Assembly (NCBI GenBank): GCA_016214895.1
Contig: JACRMR010000002.1
Location: forward strand, 374,001 to 438,000
Source: a candidate division KSB1 bacterium
GTDB lineage: Bacteria; Electryoneota; RPQS01
Direction: 5' to 3'
DNA: 64,000 bases
Shown: piece after piece, positions 27,849 to 37,130 of the stretch
How positions within the stretch are numbered: position 1 is the stretch's first letter
Layout: the number at the start of each line of letters is the position of its first letter
Translations under genes and position numbers: made by a program
Notes under the pieces: generated by a model
Databases searched by the model: none
What the model saw: only the letters and a program-made list of their open reading frames with translations
Told to the model about the DNA's origin: nothing

Positions 27849-29416
27849 TCTTCCTCGCGCTCGCCTTGTCGGCAGACGCAACTGCGCCGGAGCGGCTCTG
27901 GCCGTTGCCGTTTGGTCGGACGCTGACCGGAGGATTCGCCGACAGCCGACCCGAACATTTCCACGGCGGCGTGGACCTGCGAACCGGTCCCGAACATCGG
28001 CCGGTCGTCGCGCCGACCGATGGCTTCATTGAGCGGATCGCGGTTGCTCCGAGTGGGTATGGTCGCGCGCTCTATTTTCGCATGGCGGACGCGCGCACGG
28101 CGGTCTTCGGGCACTTGAACGAATTTGTCGCGCCACTCGAAACGCTGATGCGCGACTCGCAATTGGTCCGCGAGAACTATCGGGTGGATTTCGCGACGGA
28201 CTCGATCTCCGCGGCCGTGCAATTTCGGCGCGGCGATGTCATCGCGTACACCGGTGACAGTGGCGCCGGGCCTGCACACTTGCATTTCGAGATTCGCGAA
28301 GGAGCCGTGCAGATTGATCCGCTGCAATTCTATGAGCCGCGCGACTCGCAACCGCCGGTGATCACCGGGTTGTCGTGGATCGGGCTTGGTGATTATGACC
28401 CGCTGGCGGCAGGTCTCAAGCTGACGCTGACTAAGGTGCGAAGCGGACGATGGCGCGCGCCGGCTATCACGGCTGCCGAGCCTGTTGCGCTGTTCGTCCG
28501 GTGCTATGATCCCGGTCCCTGGGGTCGCAATGCCGTGCCGTCGGAGATTCGACTGCGCGTGAACGGCGAGCAAGTGTACTCCGTAGCCTGCGGTAGCATC
28601 GACCTGCTCGGCGCAAAGGACATCTACGACCGACTCGTTTACGCCGAACGGCTGCATCGTGATACGGATGTGCGTCGGCTGTTTTGCAGTCCGCCGCCGG
28701 CCCAATGGAACTCGGACGGTTCGTGCGAGGGCTGGCTGCATGACTTGCGAGATGCTCAAGTTGAGGTAGAAGTCGTGGACCGCGCCGGCAATACGACCAC
28801 CGTCTCGTTGAGACTGACCTCGGGTCTTGCCGCGGCCATCGACGCCACGACGTTACCCGACCGCTTCAGTGCCGGACCGTTCTCGTTGCTGACCGCGCAG
28901 GACGCATGCGCCGCGTGGGCGAAACTGACGCTGTCGGGAGCCGATCAGGTACGAATATCACCTACCGAGCTCGCGTTCGGCGATCGACTCGAATTGCACT
29001 ACGATCTTGCGCCGGGGGAGACCGTTCAAGGCAGGTACTTCTACGAGCAGAAGGGCGATGGGTCCAAACGCCCGCTGTGGAGGATCCCGGGTCGCACGGC
29101 TGGGATGTCCTGTTACGTCATGAAAGCCGGGACTTACGGAATCGGTCTGGATGGGACGCCGCCCGTTGCCCGCTGTACCGCTCATCGCGGGTCAATTTAT
29201 GTCGGATTGACGGATGAGGCGTCGGGGATCGATGATGGCACCGTGCGTTGCCGCGTGGATGGCGAACCGGCCATCGTGGAGTTCGATTTCGAAGCGCGCG
29301 GTGGACCGATTTGGACTCCGCACATCCTGCGCAACGGACCGCATCGCATCGAGCTTTCCGCGGGGGATCGCGCCGGCAATGAGCAGAGTTGGGTATTCGA
29401 TGTGGCGATTCCTTAG
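27833..29416 (+). CDS. Exported M23-family metallopeptidase with long C-terminal extension
   Basis: A likely peptidoglycan endopeptidase of 527 residues. The GTG at 27833 gives a short signal peptide (ARVLIFLALALSADA). The LytM-type domain carries the zinc ligands His44 and Asp48 in HGGVD and the HLH motif with His149 and His151, so the active site looks intact. After residue 160 come about 360 residues of beta-rich sequence, including Ig-like segments such as DGTPPVARCTAH and SGIDDGTVRCRVDGEPA. The gene is coupled to rodA by overlap, which suggests a role in elongation. The substrate and the role of the C-terminal part are unknown. Confidence 0.85.
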   Translation: MARVLIFLALALSADATAPERLWPLPFGRTLTGGFADSRPEHFHGGVDLRTGPEHRPVVAPTDGFIERIAVAPSGYGRALYFRMADARTAVFGHLNEFVAPLETLMRDSQLVRENYRVDFATDSISAAVQFRRGDVIAYTGDSGAGPAHLHFEIREGAVQIDPLQFYEPRDSQPPVITGLSWIGLGDYDPLAAGLKLTLTKVRSGRWRAPAITAAEPVALFVRCYDPGPWGRNAVPSEIRLRVNGEQVYSVACGSIDLLGAKDIYDRLVYAERLHRDTDVRRLFCSPPPAQWNSDGSCEGWLHDLRDAQVEVEVVDRAGNTTTVSLRLTSGLAAAIDATTLPDRFSAGPFSLLTAQDACAAWAKLTLSGADQVRISPTELAFGDRLELHYDLAPGETVQGRYFYEQKGDGSKRPLWRIPGRTAGMSCYVMKAGTYGIGLDGTPPVARCTAHRGSIYVGLTDEASGIDDGTVRCRVDGEPAIVEFDFEARGGPIWTPHILRNGPHRIELSAGDRAGNEQSWVFDVAIP

Positions 29417-29431
29417 CGCACGCCGTCCGTT

Positions 29432-30115
29432 GTGATTCCGATTCGTGACGAGAATCCGACGCGTCGCTTGCCGGTGATCACGATCGGCTTAATTGCCGCG
29501 AACGTGATCGCGGGGATCTGGTCGTTCACATTGCCGTCGTCGATGTATGAGGCGTTGGTCTATCAGTTCGGCACCGTGCCGCTCTTGATGACGCGGGCGT
29601 TCAATCTGCTTCCGCAATTCCCCGAGCGCTGGCTCAGCCTGGTGTCGAGCATGTTCCTGCATGGCGGGCTGATGCATCTCGGCGGAAACATGCTCTACCT
29701 GTGGATCTTCGGCAACAATGTCGAAGATCATCTCGGCCATCTCAAGTTCCTGCTGTTCTATCTGGCCGCTGGAGTGATTGCCGCGCTCGCGCACTATGCG
29801 GGCGACATCACTTCGACGGTGCCGATGATCGGAGCGTCCGGCGCCATCAGTGGCGTGCTGGGCGCCTACCTGATCCTCTATCCGCAGGCGCGCGTGGTGA
29901 CGATGGTCTGGTTCTTCTTCTTCCTACGATTTGTCCCGATTCCGGCCTACATTGTGCTCGGCGTCTGGTTCCTGATGCAGCTAACCAATCTGCTCGGCGG
30001 CGGCGGCGGTGGGGTCGCCTGGTGGGCGCACATCGGCGGGTTCATCGCCGGAATGCTGCTGATTTGGTCATTTGCGGAAACGAGGAACCGCCGCCGTCGC
30101 CTGATTACCTTCTAA
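29432..30115 (+). CDS. Rhomboid-family intramembrane serine protease
   Basis: A 227-residue polytopic membrane protein with six or so helices. The catalytic Ser lies in GASGAISGVLGAY and the catalytic His in AHIGGFIAG; HGGLMHLGGNMLYLWIFG supplies the conserved His and Asn of the oxyanion region. It therefore looks active. Rhomboids cut membrane proteins within the lipid bilayer; the substrate cannot be inferred here. A run of Gly codons at about 29996-30012 forms the loop LLGGGGGGVAWW. It starts with GTG at 29432. Confidence 0.93.
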   Translation: MIPIRDENPTRRLPVITIGLIAANVIAGIWSFTLPSSMYEALVYQFGTVPLLMTRAFNLLPQFPERWLSLVSSMFLHGGLMHLGGNMLYLWIFGNNVEDHLGHLKFLLFYLAAGVIAALAHYAGDITSTVPMIGASGAISGVLGAYLILYPQARVVTMVWFFFFLRFVPIPAYIVLGVWFLMQLTNLLGGGGGGVAWWAHIGGFIAGMLLIWSFAETRNRRRRLITF

Positions 30116-30131
30116 ACCTGCCTCAGATTTC

Positions 30132-32825
30132 ATGCCGAAGCTGCAGCTCGAGAAAGCATACTCACCGCAACAGGTCGAACAACGTCTCTACCGGGAATGG
30201 GAATCCCGCGGCTATTTCACCGCGCCGGTACGTGAGGGCCGCTCACCGTATGTGATCATGATGCCGCCACCGAATGTGACCGGACGGCTCACCATCGGTC
30301 ATGTGCTCAACAACACCATACAGGACGTCCTGATTCGCTGGCATCGGATGCTCGGCGAGGACACACTCTGGCTGCCCGGCATGGACCATGCGGGACTGGC
30401 GACGCAAGTAAAGGTTGAGGCGGAACTCGCGAAAGAGGGGCTGACTCGACACGACCTGGGCCGCGAGCAGATGATCCAGCGGATCAACGACTGGAAAGAA
30501 CACCATGGCGGCATCATCCTCCGGCAGCTGCGACGCATAGGCGTATCTTGCGACTGGTCACGGGAGCGATTCACGCTGGATCCCAGTCTGTCGCGCGCGG
30601 TGCTGACCATCTTCGTTCGCTTGTACGAGAAGGGCCTGGTCTATCGCGGGAAACGCATCGTGAATTGGGATCCGGTCGGACACACCGCACTCTCCGACGA
30701 ACAGGTGGAGATGCGACCGGTTTCGTCGTCGCTCTGGCATTTCAAGTACCCGCTAAGCGACGGTTCCGGTCACCTCGTCGTAGCGACCACACGTCCGGAG
30801 ACGATGCTCGGCGATACGGCCGTGGCGATTCATCCGGAAGACGATCGCTATCGTCAGCTGCGCGGCAAGACCGTGCGGTTACCGATTGTGGGACGTGAGA
30901 TCCCGATTGTGTTTGATGACTATGTCGATCGCGAGTTCGGGACCGGCTGCGTGAAGGTCACGCCGGCGCACGACCCGAACGACTTCGAGATCGCGATGCG
31001 GCACCATCTCGAATTCGTCATCGTGATCGGTCCGGATGGCAAGCTGACCAATGCCGCGCCCGCCGAATTCCAGGGCATGACGCGCGAAGCCGCGCGAAAA
31101 CTCGTCGTCGAGCGGTTGCAGGAATTGGATGCGCTGGAGAAGATTGAGCCGTACACCCATGCGGTGGGTCACAACGAGCGGACGGGCACGATTATCGAGC
31201 CGCTCTTGTCCGAACAGTGGTTTGTGAAGATGCAGTCGCTGGCGGAACCGGCGATTCGGTCCGTGCGTGAGGGACGGGTTAACTTTCACCCCAAACATTG
31301 GGAGAAGACATTCTTCCATTGGATGGAGAACGTCCGCGACTGGTGTATCTCGCGGCAAGTGTGGTACGGCCATCGCATCCCGATCTGGACGGTGCAGGAA
31401 ACCGGCGAGGTGATCTGCGCCGTCGATGATCCGTCTCGCGATCCGAGATTCGCCGGCCAGACCCTCGTTCAGGATCCCGACGTACTCGATACCTGGTTCT
31501 CCTCTTGGCTGTGGACGTTTTCGACGCTCGGCTGGCCCGAAGCTACCGCGGATTTGCAGAGGTTTCATCCCACGAGCGTACTCGTGACGGCGCCCGAGAT
31601 CATCTTCCTTTGGGTCGCGCGCATGATGATGGCGTCCGAAGAGGTGTTCGGTGTCGAGCCGTTCCGCGATGTCTATTTCACGGGCATCGTGCGCGATCCC
31701 AAAGGCCGCAAGATGTCGAAGTCGCTGGGCAACTCGCCCGATCCGATCGACGTCATCGACGAGTTCGGGGCGGACGCATTGCGCTTCACGATGGTCTCGC
31801 TGACGCCGCATGGCGGTGATATCCGGTTCGGTGCTGAACTCTGCGAGAACGGCCGAAACTTCGCGAACAAGATCTGGAACGCGACTCGGTTCCTGCTCAT
31901 GAATCTGCCGGAGGAGGGGGACGGGTTCGAGTTCGAGCGCATCGACGAACGGGGCAAGCTGCCGGACAGTCTGATTGACCGCTGGATCACGTCGGCGTTC
32001 TTCTCCGCGGTCAACGACGTAACGGCGTCGCTTGCCGACATGCGGTTTTCGGACGCGACAAAACGGCTCTATGCCTTCATCTGGAACGATTTCTGTGATT
32101 GGTACCTCGAACTGGTTAAGACCCGATTGCAGAGCGCAAATGCCGAGGAAAAACGTGCGGTGTTGCAACATGCGCTGGCGATTCTGGAAGGCGCGCTGCG
32201 GCTGTTGCATCCGCTGATGCCGTTTATTACCGAAGAGATATATCAGACGCTGATCCAGTTGTCCCCGAATTCGTTGTCGCAGCCTACCATCTTGTATGCG
32301 CCGTTTCCCCGCGTGCGTAAGGATGCCATCGACTCCGCTGTGGAGGCGGAATTCGTGCTGCTGCAGGAAGTCGTCAGTGCATTGCGCACGATTCGCGGCG
32401 AGCTGGGTGTGCAATCCAACCGCAAGATTACCGTCGGCCTGACGGGCGGCAGTGACCAGCAGCTGGATTTTCTCGCCGGGTATTCGGCGTTTGTCCAGAA
32501 ATTGACCGGCGCTGAGCAACTGGTGATTCGAGCGCCAAAGCCCAAGGGCAGCGCGTCGAGCGTCGTGCAGGGAATCGAAGTGTACGTTCCGCTCGGCGGC
32601 CTCATCGACCCGGTCGTCGAGCGGGCGCGCTTGAGCAAGGAATTTGACCGCCTCGGTAAGCTGATTGCCGGAGCTGACGGTCGGCTGGCGAACCCGCAAT
32701 TCGTCGCGTCCGCAAAACCCGAAATCGTCGATGCGGAACGACAGAAACTGGCTGACTTGCGCGACGCGCGCGAAAAGGTTGCGCGCTTCCTGACTGAAAT
32801 TGAAGCTATGGGAGGGCATTCATGA
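30132..32825 (+). CDS. valS: Valine--tRNA ligase
   Basis: The 897-residue class I synthetase charges tRNA-Val. It has PPPNVTGRLTIGH (HIGH-type signature, about residues 42-54), the editing domain with TTRPETMLGDTAVAIHPED, WCISRQVWYGHRIPIW, KMSKSLGN (KMSKS signature), the anticodon-binding helical domain and a C-terminal coiled coil (VVERARLSKEFDRLGKLIAG) typical of ValRS. Length is normal. Its stop overlaps the next ATG by four bases. Confidence 0.97.
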   Translation: MPKLQLEKAYSPQQVEQRLYREWESRGYFTAPVREGRSPYVIMMPPPNVTGRLTIGHVLNNTIQDVLIRWHRMLGEDTLWLPGMDHAGLATQVKVEAELAKEGLTRHDLGREQMIQRINDWKEHHGGIILRQLRRIGVSCDWSRERFTLDPSLSRAVLTIFVRLYEKGLVYRGKRIVNWDPVGHTALSDEQVEMRPVSSSLWHFKYPLSDGSGHLVVATTRPETMLGDTAVAIHPEDDRYRQLRGKTVRLPIVGREIPIVFDDYVDREFGTGCVKVTPAHDPNDFEIAMRHHLEFVIVIGPDGKLTNAAPAEFQGMTREAARKLVVERLQELDALEKIEPYTHAVGHNERTGTIIEPLLSEQWFVKMQSLAEPAIRSVREGRVNFHPKHWEKTFFHWMENVRDWCISRQVWYGHRIPIWTVQETGEVICAVDDPSRDPRFAGQTLVQDPDVLDTWFSSWLWTFSTLGWPEATADLQRFHPTSVLVTAPEIIFLWVARMMMASEEVFGVEPFRDVYFTGIVRDPKGRKMSKSLGNSPDPIDVIDEFGADALRFTMVSLTPHGGDIRFGAELCENGRNFANKIWNATRFLLMNLPEEGDGFEFERIDERGKLPDSLIDRWITSAFFSAVNDVTASLADMRFSDATKRLYAFIWNDFCDWYLELVKTRLQSANAEEKRAVLQHALAILEGALRLLHPLMPFITEEIYQTLIQLSPNSLSQPTILYAPFPRVRKDAIDSAVEAEFVLLQEVVSALRTIRGELGVQSNRKITVGLTGGSDQQLDFLAGYSAFVQKLTGAEQLVIRAPKPKGSASSVVQGIEVYVPLGGLIDPVVERARLSKEFDRLGKLIAGADGRLANPQFVASAKPEIVDAERQKLADLRDAREKVARFLTEIEAMGGHS

Positions 32826-34177
32826 TCCGCAATCTTCTGAGGGCCGCCGCGGCGCTGGCGCTCGCCACGGCTGCGCTGGCCGCGCCGGGGGTCTCGATTA
32901 CGATCTACAACGACAATCTGTCGCTGGTCCGGGATACGCGCGGCATGGAGTTCAAAGCCGGCCGCGGAGAACTGATGTTCCGCGATGTCTCCGCGCAGAT
33001 CGACGCGACCTCCGTGCACTTTCGCGCCGACGGCGTGGATATGCTCGAGCAGAATTTCGACTACGATCTGGTATCGCCCGACAAATTGCTTCAGAAGTAT
33101 ATCGACAAAGAGATCGAGGTCGTCAACGAAAAGGGCGAGATCGCGCGCGGAACGCTGTTGAGTTTCGGCGGGATGAGGGGCGCCGGACAATTGGTACTCA
33201 AGCAGGGCGACGGTTCGCTGCGCTCGCTGATGCTCGATAAAGCCGCGGATATCCGCTATCCCAGTTTGCCCGAGGGTCTCATCACGCGCCCGACGCTGCG
33301 CTGGCTCGTCGATGCCCGGAGCGGCGGCAACAAGGAAACTGAAGTATCGTACCTGACCTCCGGGCTGTCCTGGAAAGCCAATTACGTGCTCGTCTCGAAT
33401 CAGGAGAACACGCGCGCCGACATGGACGCATGGGTGACGATTACGAATAGCTGCGGCACATCCTACACGGATGCCAAACTGAAGTTGATCGCGGGCGAAC
33501 CCAATCGCGTGCGGGACGTCATGCGGCGCGCCTATGCCGCTGACATGATGGTGGAGTCCGTGGGGGCGAAGGCCGCGCCACAGTTTCAGGAACAGTCCTT
33601 CTTCGAGTACCACCTGTACACGCTCCAGCGCCCCGCGTCGGTGATGGACAATCAGATCAAACAGATCAGCCTGTTTCCGTCCGCAGCGTTTTCGACGAAG
33701 AAGTTGTTCACCTACGACTCGCAGGTTGACAACGACCGTGTGACCGTGTCACTGGAATTTGAGAATCGCGAGGAGAACGGGCTCGGGATCGCGCTGCCGG
33801 CCGGCGTCGTGCGCGTCTATCAACTGGGTCCGGATGGAAGTCAGGAGTTCATCGGCGAAGATCGAATCGAGCACACGCCGCGCCATGAAACGATGCGCGT
33901 GACCGTCGGCAAGGCGTTCGATGTGGTGGTCGAAAAGAACCAGCAGGATTATCGGCAGATTTCGAGTCATTCGAGCGAGACCGATTGGGAAGTGAAGCTC
34001 AGAAATCGCAAGCAGGACAAGATCGAAGTGGTCGTCGTCGATCATTTCTGGGGCGACTGGGAGATTCGCCAATCGAGTCTGCCGTACAAGAAGGTGACCG
34101 CGACCAAAGTCGAGTTCACGGTCCCCTGCGATGCCGACCAAGAAACCATCCTGACCTACACTGTCCGACAGTGGTAA
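32822..34177 (+). CDS. Exported DUF4139 domain protein
   Basis: A 451-residue protein with a signal peptide (MIRNLLRAAAALALATAALAAPG). The segments VSITIYNDNLSLVRDTRGME near the start and TYLTSGLSWKANYVLVSN-like sequence (SYLTSGLSWKANYVLVSNQE, about residues 177-196) in the middle, followed by WVTITNSCGTSYTDAKLKLIAG, match DUF4139 proteins, a family of unknown function with a mucoidy-like beta-sandwich. A periplasmic or outer-membrane place is likely. It overlaps valS by four bases, so it is probably co-translated, but there is no functional link to infer. Confidence 0.85.
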   Translation: MIRNLLRAAAALALATAALAAPGVSITIYNDNLSLVRDTRGMEFKAGRGELMFRDVSAQIDATSVHFRADGVDMLEQNFDYDLVSPDKLLQKYIDKEIEVVNEKGEIARGTLLSFGGMRGAGQLVLKQGDGSLRSLMLDKAADIRYPSLPEGLITRPTLRWLVDARSGGNKETEVSYLTSGLSWKANYVLVSNQENTRADMDAWVTITNSCGTSYTDAKLKLIAGEPNRVRDVMRRAYAADMMVESVGAKAAPQFQEQSFFEYHLYTLQRPASVMDNQIKQISLFPSAAFSTKKLFTYDSQVDNDRVTVSLEFENREENGLGIALPAGVVRVYQLGPDGSQEFIGEDRIEHTPRHETMRVTVGKAFDVVVEKNQQDYRQISSHSSETDWEVKLRNRKQDKIEVVVVDHFWGDWEIRQSSLPYKKVTATKVEFTVPCDADQETILTYTVRQW

Positions 34178-34232
34178 TGAGGCGCTAAGCCGCCCTGCTT
34201 CTTGGCTCGAACGTCCGGTCACGGATATCCGC

Positions 34233-36287
34233 ATGATCGGAGAGCACCGTCGTGAGGCGCTCGCTGAATACGGAATCACGACGGTCGGCGAGCTGCTGGA
34301 GTTCTATCCGCGCAAATATCTGGATCGCTCGCAAGTCATGCGGATCAAAGATCTGCGGCTGACCGAACACGAAATCACGGTGGTCGGCAAGATCTCGTAT
34401 GTGAATTGGATCAAGAGCAAGCGCGGCAAAGAGTGGCTCGTAGTCGGCGTGAACGACGGCTCGGGGCTGCTCGAGTGCATCTGGTTTCAGGGTATCCAAT
34501 ACTGGAGCCGGCAGCTCAAGGAGGACCAAACGGTCGCGGTGTCCGGCATGATCAACGATCTTGCCGAGCGCAAGTTCATTCATCCGGCTGTCGATCAACT
34601 CGGCGACGACGGCGATACGGAGTTCTATAATACCGGGCGCATTGTGCCGCTTTATCCCGGCGGTATGGCACTGCGCAAAGCGGGGTTGGAAAGCCGGACC
34701 TTGCGCAAGATCATGCGGCTGGCGTTGGACTTCGCCGAACGCGATCTGATCGAATTCCTGCCCGAGCAGGACCTGCACGACGCGAATGCGCTTACGCGCG
34801 CGCCGGCCATGCGCCAAATTCATGAACCGGAGTCAAACGAGCAGCTGCATGCCGCGTGGCGCCGAGTCCGATTCGAAGAGTTGTTCATCTATCAGCTGCT
34901 GTTTGCTTATCGACGGCGAATGAACGCCGAATTGCCCGGCGGTATTGCGTTTGACAAAATCGGCCCGTGCACCAAAGCCGTCTTGGCCGCGCTGCCATTC
35001 CGGCTCACTGAAGGTCAGCGCGGGGTATTGACCGAGATCCGTCACGATCTCGAACGAAACTACCCGATGCAGCGGCTGCTGCAAGGCGAAGTCGGCTCGG
35101 GCAAGACCACTGTCGCACTGTTAGCGATGGCGATGGCGGCGGACTGCGGTTATCAGTCCGCCATGATGGCGCCGACGGAACTGCTCGCCGAGCAGCATGC
35201 GCAACGACTGCTCCTACCGGCGGCCGCCGCCGGTTTGACGGTTCGGTTGTTGCGAGGCAAGCAGCGCCTTGCGGAGCGACGCGAGATCCTGGAAGCGATC
35301 GCCGGCGGCCATGCCGAGTTGGTGGTGGGTACGCATGCGCTGATTCAGGATCAAGTTCAGTTCGCCCGGCTGGGACTGGTGATTATCGACGAACAGCATC
35401 GCTTCGGCGTCGAGCAGCGCACGTCGCTTCGTTCAAAAGGCATCCGCCCGCACCTGCTGCTGATGACGGCGACGCCGATCCCGCGTTCACTGCGGATGGC
35501 ACAAATGGGCGATCTGGACGTCTCAACGCTGCGCGAGCTGCCCGGCGGTCCGCGCCAAGTCGTTTCGGCCATCCGGACCGAGCCGGACCGCGCCAAAGTC
35601 TATAGCTTTATCGCGGAGCAGGCGCAGGCTGGCCAGCGCATCTTCATCGTCTGTCCACTGATTGAAGAGTCAGAGAAGCTGGACACCGAGGCGGCCATCG
35701 CTTACCACGAACGCGTGACGCGCGGTCCACTCAAGGGGGTAAAGGTCGGGCTTGTACATGGACGAATGGCGGCGGAGGCCAAGCAGATCGCCCTCAATGC
35801 ATTCCGGTCGGGCACAACTCCGGTCCTCGTCTGTACACCGGTCATTGAGGTCGGGGTGGATGTGCCCGAGGCGTCCCTGATGCTGATCGAGAATGCGGAG
35901 CGCTTCGGCCTCGCCGCATTACACCAGTTGCGCGGGCGAATTGGACGCATGGGCCAACGAGCCTTCTTCATCCTCATGCCCGGACCGCGAATGACGGTCG
36001 AAGCGGAAGATCGAATCAAGACACTGTGCGAAACGGATGACGGCTTTCAGATTGCCGAGCGCGATCTGGAACTGCGCGGCGCGGGTGAATTCTTCGGCAC
36101 GCGTCAAAGCGGTGAGTTTGAATTGCGCTATAGCAACCCCGCCCGGGATGCCGATCTGCTCAGTCTGGCCGCCGAGCGGGCCGCTGCCCTGATCGAACGG
36201 GACCCGGACCTCGAGGGATACCCCGAGTTGAATCGGCGATTCCAGAGTAAACATGCCCACAGGCTGAATTTCCCCGCCAGCGGCTGA
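34233..36287 (+). CDS. recG: ATP-dependent DNA helicase RecG
   Basis: RecG remodels stalled forks and Holliday junctions. The 684-residue product has the wedge OB domain (about 45-150), Walker A GEVGSGKTT, MAPTELLAEQHA, the DEQH box (DEQHRFGVEQR), MTATPIPRSL and the C-terminal QLRGRIGR helicase motif VI. The first ATG is 34233. In-frame codons upstream (LERPVTDIR just before the Met) resemble the conserved RecG opening, so translation may begin earlier, for example at CTG 34161, which would overlap the DUF4139 gene. No ribosome binding site supports either choice. Confidence 0.95.
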   Translation: MIGEHRREALAEYGITTVGELLEFYPRKYLDRSQVMRIKDLRLTEHEITVVGKISYVNWIKSKRGKEWLVVGVNDGSGLLECIWFQGIQYWSRQLKEDQTVAVSGMINDLAERKFIHPAVDQLGDDGDTEFYNTGRIVPLYPGGMALRKAGLESRTLRKIMRLALDFAERDLIEFLPEQDLHDANALTRAPAMRQIHEPESNEQLHAAWRRVRFEELFIYQLLFAYRRRMNAELPGGIAFDKIGPCTKAVLAALPFRLTEGQRGVLTEIRHDLERNYPMQRLLQGEVGSGKTTVALLAMAMAADCGYQSAMMAPTELLAEQHAQRLLLPAAAAGLTVRLLRGKQRLAERREILEAIAGGHAELVVGTHALIQDQVQFARLGLVIIDEQHRFGVEQRTSLRSKGIRPHLLLMTATPIPRSLRMAQMGDLDVSTLRELPGGPRQVVSAIRTEPDRAKVYSFIAEQAQAGQRIFIVCPLIEESEKLDTEAAIAYHERVTRGPLKGVKVGLVHGRMAAEAKQIALNAFRSGTTPVLVCTPVIEVGVDVPEASLMLIENAERFGLAALHQLRGRIGRMGQRAFFILMPGPRMTVEAEDRIKTLCETDDGFQIAERDLELRGAGEFFGTRQSGEFELRYSNPARDADLLSLAAERAAALIERDPDLEGYPELNRRFQSKHAHRLNFPASG

Positions 36288-36303
36288 GAGGGACAATCTG
36301 CCC

Positions 36304-36332
36304 TTGCATATTTTGCCGCCGTGCCCTATATT
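36304..36332 (+). promoter_or_regulatory. Sigma70-like promoter for parA
   Basis: TTGCAT at 36304-36309 and TATATT at 36327-36332 are exactly 17 bp apart. The expected start lies at about 36339-36340, only two or three bases before the ATG at 36342, so the transcript would be nearly leaderless. Confidence 0.7.
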
Positions 36333-36341
36333 AGACATTCT

Positions 36342-37130
36342 ATGAGAAAGATCATCGCGATTGCCAATCAGAAAGGCGGAGTGGGCAAGACCACAACCGC
36401 CATTCATCTTGCCGCCGGGCTTGCCCTCGAGGGGAGGCGAGCCTTGCTGGTCGATACGGATCCGCAGGGTAATGCGACGGCGGGCGTCGGACTCTCCAGC
36501 ACCGGCGAATTCCCCGGTATCTATGATCTGCTCATCAACGGGGCCGCTGCCATTGAGGTGATTCGCCGCACGAACATCGAGGGGCTCGACGTCCTCGGAG
36601 CGGACACCAGGCTGCATGGCGCGGAGATCGAACTCGTGCCACGCATGGCCCGCGAACGAATTCTGGACGAGGCGCTGTCGGCGCTCGAGACGCACTATGA
36701 CTATGTGATTCTGGATTGCCCGCCCTCTCTGGGCCTGCTCACATTGAACGCACTGGCCGCGGCCACGTCGATCATCGTACCGATGCAGTGCGAGTACTTT
36801 GCGCTGGAGGGATTGGCCCATCTCATGAAAACGGTCAAGCTCGTGCAAAAACACCTTAATCCGCAGCTCGAAATCGAGGGAATCGTGCTCACCATGTTCG
36901 ACGGGCGGTTGAACCTGTCGAAGCAGGTCGCCGACGAAATCGGCCAAGTGTTCGGCAGCCGTGTGTACAAGACCATGATCGCCCGCAATGTCCGACTGTC
37001 CGAAGCCCCGAGCTACGGGCAGCCCGTTTACCTCTACGACCCGAGTTCGCGTGGCGCGCAGAACTACCGCGATCTGACCGTCGAATTCCTCGGAGCGCAA
37101 CGATCTATCCGCAGTGAGGTCGTGGCGTGA
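36342..37130 (+). CDS. parA: Chromosome-partitioning ATPase ParA (Soj type)
   Basis: ParA moves ParB-parS complexes by ATP-driven nucleoid binding. The 262-residue product has the deviant Walker A ANQKGGVGKTTTAIHLA with the signature Lys, DTDPQGNATAG, DCPPSLGLLTLNAL and PMQCEYFALEGLAHL. It lacks the N-terminal helix-turn-helix of plasmid ParA, as chromosomal ParA proteins do. The ATG at 36342 gives MRKIIAIANQK; a GTG at 36321 would fall inside the promoter. No ribosome binding site is visible, which fits a near-leaderless mRNA. It overlaps parB by four bases. Confidence 0.96.
   Translation: MRKIIAIANQKGGVGKTTTAIHLAAGLALEGRRALLVDTDPQGNATAGVGLSSTGEFPGIYDLLINGAAAIEVIRRTNIEGLDVLGADTRLHGAEIELVPRMARERILDEALSALETHYDYVILDCPPSLGLLTLNALAAATSIIVPMQCEYFALEGLAHLMKTVKLVQKHLNPQLEIEGIVLTMFDGRLNLSKQVADEIGQVFGSRVYKTMIARNVRLSEAPSYGQPVYLYDPSSRGAQNYRDLTVEFLGAQRSIRSEVVA

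Noticed and set aside
30879-32819. A 646-codon minus-strand frame
   Set aside because: It is the antisense shadow of valS; valS has complete synthetase motifs and this frame has none.
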